Assembly: GCF_963082655.1 (NCBI RefSeq)
Contig: NC_081553.1
Location: 127,501,736 to 127,565,735, forward strand
DNA: 64,000 nt
Direction of reading: 5' to 3'
Source of the DNA: Stomoxys calcitrans
Taxonomy: Eukaryota; Arthropoda; Insecta; Diptera; Muscidae
A program made the translations under genes and the position numbers. Below, in pieces: positions 58,592 to 64,000 of the stretch; position 1 is the first letter of the stretch, and each line of letters begins with the position of its first letter. A model generated the notes under the pieces. That model saw only the letters and a list, made by a program, of their open reading frames with translations, was not told the origin of the DNA and did not search any database.

Positions 58592-60432
58592 TCTTATATA
58601 TAAAAATCAATTTATGTTTGTTTGTAGGTTTGTTTGTTCCGTAAAAATTCAAAAACGGCTGAACCGATTACCTTGAAGTTTTCACAAATTGTGGAGGTTG
58701 GCCTGGAAGGAAACATAGGATATATAATTTTTTGATATCGGGTGGGGGCGGACCCTCCCCCTTATCCCAAAAGTACTACCCAAAAATAAAAGTGGACCAA
58801 TCGAGACAATATGGGATTCAAATGAAAGGTATTCAAGAGTAGAGTACGAGTTTTATAATAAATCTGGCATGCGAATTCATGTCGAAGTATAGGGGGTCAC
58901 CCCACTAACACAAAAATGCCCAAAATAGGCACATTAGCCAATCACGGATATATGGGACTCGGTTTGTTTGACTGAAAAACGACAGAACCGATTTTCTCGA
59001 AATTTTCACATATTGTGTAGGTTGGTCTTGAAGGTAACATAGGCTATATGATTTTTCTGTATCGGTAGGAGGACGGACCCTCCCCCTTATGCCAAAAACA
59101 CAACCCAAAATCAAAAGTGGACCCATCGGGACAATATATGTATCAAATGAAAGGTATTGGAGAGTAGAATATGAATATGGTATTAAAATTTGAGTCTCAG
59201 TATCCATCGGGCCGCCCCAACCCCAAAACTCACCCCAAACAGACATATTGGACGTTCATTTAAATATGGCGCACAAATGAAAGGTATACGGGAGTATATT
59301 TCGAATCTGGCATACAAAATCAGATCGAATTATAGGGAGTTACGCCACTTCTCAGAAACGCAATTAGACCCGACTATATGACTGTATGATATTTGGCTGA
59401 ACCGATTTTCTTAAAATGTTCATAGGAAACATAGGCTATATAATTTTAAGATATCGGGTGGAGGCGGACCCTCTCTATTACCCCAAAAACGCCACCCATA
59501 TCCGAAAGTGGTCCCATGGGCACAATAAGGGTATCAAATGAAAGGTATTGGAGACCAGAAAACGAATATGGTATTAAAATGTGGGTCCAAGTACCCAGCG
59601 GGCCTTCCCCCCAACCCCAAAACTCTAAACAGATGTATTCGAATGTCAATATGGGACTCAAATGAAAAGTATTAGGCAGTAGATTACAAATATGGTATAA
59701 AACATTAGGTCCAAGTAATAGGACGTCGTCCACCCCCTAATACCTCAAAATAGACATATAAGCCGACAATGGCTATATGCGACTCAAATAAAAGGTATTT
59801 GGAAGTAGATTACGAATATGACATTAAAATTTGCGGTCAAGTCTAGGTGGCGCTTTTCTTCCTCAAGATATTTCAAATGGGTGATTTGACCCATTATTAC
59901 AATATGGGATTTAAATGAAAGATATTTGAGAGTAGAAAACGAATTTGATTTCCAATTTTGGAGCCAAGTGTTTTGGGGTACGCCCTAAAGCTTAGGGGGT
60001 GCTTTAACTTCATTTCCGTTGGGAATAAAGGACGAATTTAATATTTAATAATTTTCAGTGCAAAGTACTGGTGGCCGCCCAAAACACCCTCCAAACCTTT
60101 CATATTTACCGGCCGTGGCAATATGGAGCTCAAATTTAATTGATTTATAAGTGCAGTACGAATTCGATATCCACATTTGAGTCAAAATGTCTGAGGTGGC
60201 ATACCACCAAGTACCGAGAAGGGGCAAATTCTCACACATCAATGAGTGCTTTCCGATTCAAGTTTAAACTCAATGGTAAGGGATTTATTTTATAGCCTCT
60301 TCCGAACGGCGGCCCGCAATGCGATAGCTCTTTGGCATGAATTCGATATCTGAATTCAGGGCGAAGTTTCCCCACCCTAAAAAGATATTAAAGAGTAAAG
60401 AAGGCGCAGGGGAGCGGGCCTGGTTCGGCTAG
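58592..60432 (+). mobile_element. Non-autonomous Helitron, copy 4
   Basis: Reads in the canonical direction: A/TCTTATATATAAAAATC at 58592, an 'acggctgaaccgatta' motif near 58651, and the GC-rich 'gcgcaggggagcgggcctgg' segment followed by CTAG at 60429-60432, then T. Internal units carry 'aaatgaaaggtattggagagtag'. A fragment of the SINE body (reverse) lies at about 60200-60345. No Rep/helicase frame. Confidence 0.85.
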
Positions 60433-60530
60433 TAAATAAATAAAATACAAAAGTAAAATTAAATTTTAGTAACAAAATCTTTAAATCTGTCAACATTGAT
60501 AAACGCAAACACAAACCAGTAAGGAAAGGC

Positions 60531-61347
60531 AAAAGTCGGGCGGTGCCGACTTTATAATACCATATAGCTACCCTATAGGTAAAAAATGGGAGCTATGTTT
60601 AATACTGAAAAAAATTGGGGGACCTCGCCGGATGTTTTCAGATGGGTTGTTAGACAATCTGTATCACATTTCGAGCAAATAGGTTCAAACTGTAATAACT
60701 ACATTTCACAAATGACAACATTATTTGCAAAGTACCCAAAATTTTACGAAAATGTATATGGAAGCTATATCTAAATCTAAACCGATTTCGAGTAAACTTC
60801 TCAGATAATGTATACAATATCAAGATCAGATAATGTGTTACAAGATACAAGGTCAAAAAATGTAATTGCAATGGCTCTAGAAATGAAAATCAGGCGATAT
60901 ACATATATGACAGCTATGTCTAAATATGAGCCGATTTCCACGAAATTCACCTGTAATGTCGAAAGTCAAAGGGAACTCTTCCTGCCAAATTTTTAGGGAA
61001 TCGGTTAATATATGACTATTTTATTGCATTATAACTGCAAATCGGACAAACATATATATGGGAGCTGTAACCAAATCTGAACCGATTTTTATGAAATTCG
61101 CCTGTAATATCGAAAATCGTAAGAAAATTCTTCCTGCCAAATTTCGAGAGAATCGGTTAACAAATGACCATTATATTTTAGTATTACTGAAAATCGGACA
61201 AACATATTTATGGGAGCTATATCCAAATCTGAGCCGATTTTTTTCAATTTCAATAAATTTTGCCTCTAGACCGAAAAACATGCCCATACCAAATTTGAAG
61301 ACGATCGGATGAACATTACGACCACAGTAGTGGTGTAGGGTATAAAA
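60531..61347 (+). repeat. TRE-C repeat, most complete copy
   Basis: Starts AAAAGTCGGGCGGTGCCGACTTT (an imperfect palindrome) and has four units with 'atatgggagctat' and 'ctgaaccgattt'. It ends GACCACAGTAGTGGTGTAGGG and TATAAAAA at 61347. The GACGGAC tract found in the other TRE-C copies is deleted between 'gatgaacattacgacc' and 'acagtag'. Confidence 0.8.
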
Positions 61348-61405
61348 AAGTTTTCCTCCACATAGTTAGCAAATTTCCACAAAATTTGACTTTGATATGC
61401 CACAC

Positions 61406-61722
61406 GAGGCCACCGTAGCGCAAAGGTTGGCATGTCCACCTATGACGCTGAACGCCTGGATTCAAACTCTGGCGACACCATCAGAAAAATTTTCAGCGGT
61501 GGTTTTCCCCTCCTAATGCTGGCAACATTTGTGAGGTACTATGCCATGTAAAACTTCTCTCCAAAGAGGTGTCGCACTGCGGCCCGCCGTTCGGACTCGG
61601 CTGTAAAATGGAGGCCCCTTATCATTGAGCTTAAACTTGAATCGGACTACACTCATTGATATGTGAGAAGTTTGCTCCTGTTCTTTAGTGGAATGTTCAT
61701 GGGCAAAATTTGTAAATTTGCA
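61406..61722 (+). mobile_element. tRNA-derived SINE, copy 3
   Basis: Head 'gccaccgtagcgcaaaggttggcatg' and body match copy 1, but the B-box is mutated (GGATTCAAACTC). The 3' part keeps 'ttagtggaatgttcatgggc'. Confidence 0.85.
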
Positions 61723-61894
61723 CGCCATAACTAAGCACCTAAAAGGAGTAGCATCCCATTCAAACATTCATTTTATAGGCTGAACATTTATCTGTCATAT
61801 GCCGTTGAAATTTAAGATAAATATTCGATTATCCTATTCGATTCAAAAGATATGATTTTTGCAATGAATAAACTAAAACCACACCACTGTGCGA

Positions 61895-62205
61895 CTGAGC
61901 TAAATATGGAGTGTGAACATGCGGACGGAAGCCATGTCAGCTGAACGCATGGTTTCAAATCCTGCTGAGAACACAAAAGAAATTCTCCCATCCTAATGCT
62001 GGCGACATTTGTGAGGTACTATGCCATATAAAAACTTCTCTCCAAGGAAGTGTCGCACTGCGGCGCGCCGTTTGGACTTGGCTATAAAAAGGAGGTCCCT
62101 TATCATTGAGCTTAAACTTGAATCGGACAGCATTCATTGATGTGTGAGATGGTTGCCCCTGCTCCTTAATAGAATGTCCATGGGAAAATTTGCCATTATC
62201 AATTT
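61895..62205 (+). mobile_element. tRNA-derived SINE, copy 4
   Basis: The body is conserved from 'cccatcctaatgctggcgacatttg' on. The head is eroded (A-box poor, B-box-like GGTTTCAAATCC). It is in the same orientation as copy 3, 170 bp away. Confidence 0.75.
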
Positions 62206-62309
62206 TAATGCGGTTGATCGGGGATCGGTCTTTATCCAAACATAATGAAATTTGGACGTATTTAGCAAGAATATTGATGATTCTAATACAACTCACTATA
62301 TGTTGTTGT

Positions 62310-62695
62310 TGTTATAGCCACATTTTTATGTGGAGGTGGCGATCCTTGTCAATCTCCCATATGTTAGCAAGCTCGTTACAGTCCAAAGCACCGATCGCCG
62401 CGGGAACAAGGTGGCCTTTGGTTATTTAAAGGCGCCAATGGCTCGCCTTATTAAATCGAGCATCATAGGCACTCAGTATTTATGCAAGAGCCGGTGCCGC
62501 CCGGCATCTCACTGAGCCCCTTCGCTCGCTGATTGTCCTCGACAGCCGTTGCAGCTACTCCGTATGGAGCAGCATTCCACTATACGCAACCTGTTGATGT
62601 GCCCGGTAGCCCTCAGCTAAGCTATTCGTCACCGCAATGAACGCCACACAGATTGGACCTCAATTTTTTAGTCTGTGTGGTGCTCACAGCTATTC
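62310..62695 (+). repeat. Dispersed repeat X, copy 2 (unidentified)
   Basis: Collinear with 51290-51690, including the closing 'tgtgtggtgctcacag'. Preceded by TTGTTGTTGTTATAGCCAC at 62303. Short frames here on both strands are not conserved between the copies. Confidence 0.5.
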
Positions 62696-64000
62696 CGTGC
62701 CGTGCCAACTCACTACAGCTAATCCGCGAACTGCCTCGATGTGTAGCAAACAGAATTATAAAACTGTTATATCCCACATATTTCTGTGGTGGAATAAAAG
62801 GGTTTTCAAACATTCAGATCGTATCATTGTTTTGTTATGGGAACTATAAAAGTTTATGTAAATTCAGATACATAATCGACTACTAGGGCGCTCTTATGTT
62901 TAAAATGTCGTTGAACAAACTGAAAAAGTATGACAAAAGCAAAAAATGTGCACAATGCTTATGGTTAACCATAAGCATTGCCGGAATACTCTGCAAAGTG
63001 AAGCAAACTCATTCATATTTATAAAAGCAAGAACAAACAAATTGATTAAGTTTCCCTTGTTACACCTCAGTTCATCAAAGAACAGAATCTCAACTCTCCA
63101 TCTTAGAAATTAGAAATTTCGTACATTAAAGACATTCTTTTGAGAGGAATTCTAAAGAAGAAAAAACTTGAAATCTTGAACAATGCTTCATCATTCATGC
63201 TCTCTAATGATAATCCTTTAAGATGTCCTTATAATTTATTGAAAACTCAAGCCAAATGAAAACCAAAGAAACATCGCAAACAAAGACTCAAAGAGGGATA
63301 AAATCACAATGTGAGTGTGCAGAACAACAACGAAAAGTCAATAATAAGTGGGCACACAAAAAAAGTAAGACAGCAATGAATAAGAACAAGGACCCTTTCG
63401 AAGGGAGTAATTTCATACAAAAACAAAACTAAACAATTTGTGAAAAGATGAGGGAAACAAACAATGGGAAAAAGCTTTAAAGAAATTGATGACCGGTCAA
63501 CATGGAACAAAAGTAAAATGATGCTGCGAGCTCTCTTAAAAATTGCTCAAAGGTGAATGGCCACATCTAGGGAAAGACGTCAATCGATTTTATTAAGCTC
63601 GGATGATACGCGTAATTTATATTTTAACAATAATGAACTTACGCTTGTGGGTGGGCAGTTGTTTCAACCAAAAATAGTTTAACAAAGGCTTTGTTCTTTG
63701 CATAAGCACAACCTATTCCCAATTAGACATATTAGAGGCTTCCTTGGCGAAGCCCCCCCCCCCCCCCCCCCTGTTCCTTGAAAGAATGTTCGTGGTCTCA
63801 TTTACAATTTTACTTGGAAAATAATGAGAATACGATATCAATTTGGTTTATTAAACATTGCAATGTAAATATTGCGCTGGGCCCTATACAGTATATAAAG
63901 GGTAATTTTTTTGAGGTTAGGATTTTCATGCATTAGTATTTGACAGATCACGTGGGATTTCAGACACGGTGTCAAAGAGAAAGATGCTCAGTATGCTTTG
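62696..64000. other. AT-rich stretch, nothing recognised
   Basis: No gene or repeat end is identified. A run of 19 C lies at 63753-63771. The frame at 63304-63510 on the minus strand is short and hydrophobic without a domain. Confidence 0.4.

Overview
The window looks like non-coding, repeat-packed DNA from a higher (calyptrate/muscoid-type) fly. The reasons are an intact BEL/Pao retrotransposon with a tRNA-Tyr primer site, insect-type Helitrons, tRNA-derived SINEs, a mariner-type MITE, an RTE-like LINE remnant, and a dense background of repeats built on motifs such as ATATAGCTGCCATATAAACC. The species is an inference. I cannot support any ordinary host gene: apart from the retrotransposon, the open frames are short, overlap on both strands, or are reading through repeats.

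The centrepiece is an LTR retrotransposon at 12002-21840 on the minus strand. It has 445-bp LTRs differing at one base, a 5-bp target duplication (CCTTT), a primer binding site abutting the 5' LTR, one intact 1737-codon gag-pol frame (gag, three zinc knuckles, protease, reverse transcriptase, RNase H, integrase), and a second intact frame (ORF2) between pol and the 3' LTR. ORF2 is not an envelope. It encodes three more zinc knuckles followed by a protease-like domain whose catalytic Asp position is Asn. A consensus 5' splice site 115 nt inside the 5' LTR, a strong-context ATG 11 nt before that site, and a consensus 3' splice site just after the pol stop codon fit together in frame. A spliced RNA skipping all of gag-pol would therefore encode a 304-residue ORF2 protein starting in the leader. 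This is the best candidate for an undescribed system in the window. The gag leader is 2.75 kb long, and most of it lies inside the predicted intron.

The rest is layered repeats, for which I use working names. TRE-A is bounded by TATACCCTCCACCAT at one end and a GGCCGGGCC-type palindrome plus GCACGCTTTTACTTGT at the other. It has a GTCC/GTCT-rich zone and several diverged units of roughly 150 bp. TRE-B has the same plan with TATACCCACCACCGAA at one end and ...AACGCCTTTTTACTTGT at the other. TRE-C has an AAAGTCGGGCGG..CCGACTTT palindrome at one end and ACAGTAGTGGTGTAGGG at the other.

Layout: TRE-A copies at 0.9-4.3 kb; TRE-B with a nested Helitron at 6.1-9.3 kb; further TRE-B to 11.4 kb; a second Helitron split by the BEL element at 11.4-22.7 kb; TRE-A/B/C copies at 22.7-33.4 kb; an RTE-like LINE wreck at 34.1-36.3 kb; TRE-B at 37.1-38.5 kb; a third Helitron at 40.8-42.8 kb; composite TRE-A with nested SINE and MITE at 43.7-45.6 kb; a head-to-tail TRE-A cluster at 50.3-56.7 kb; a fourth Helitron at 58.6-60.4 kb; then TRE-C and two SINEs to 62.2 kb. 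Several AT-rich stretches between them hold nothing I recognise.
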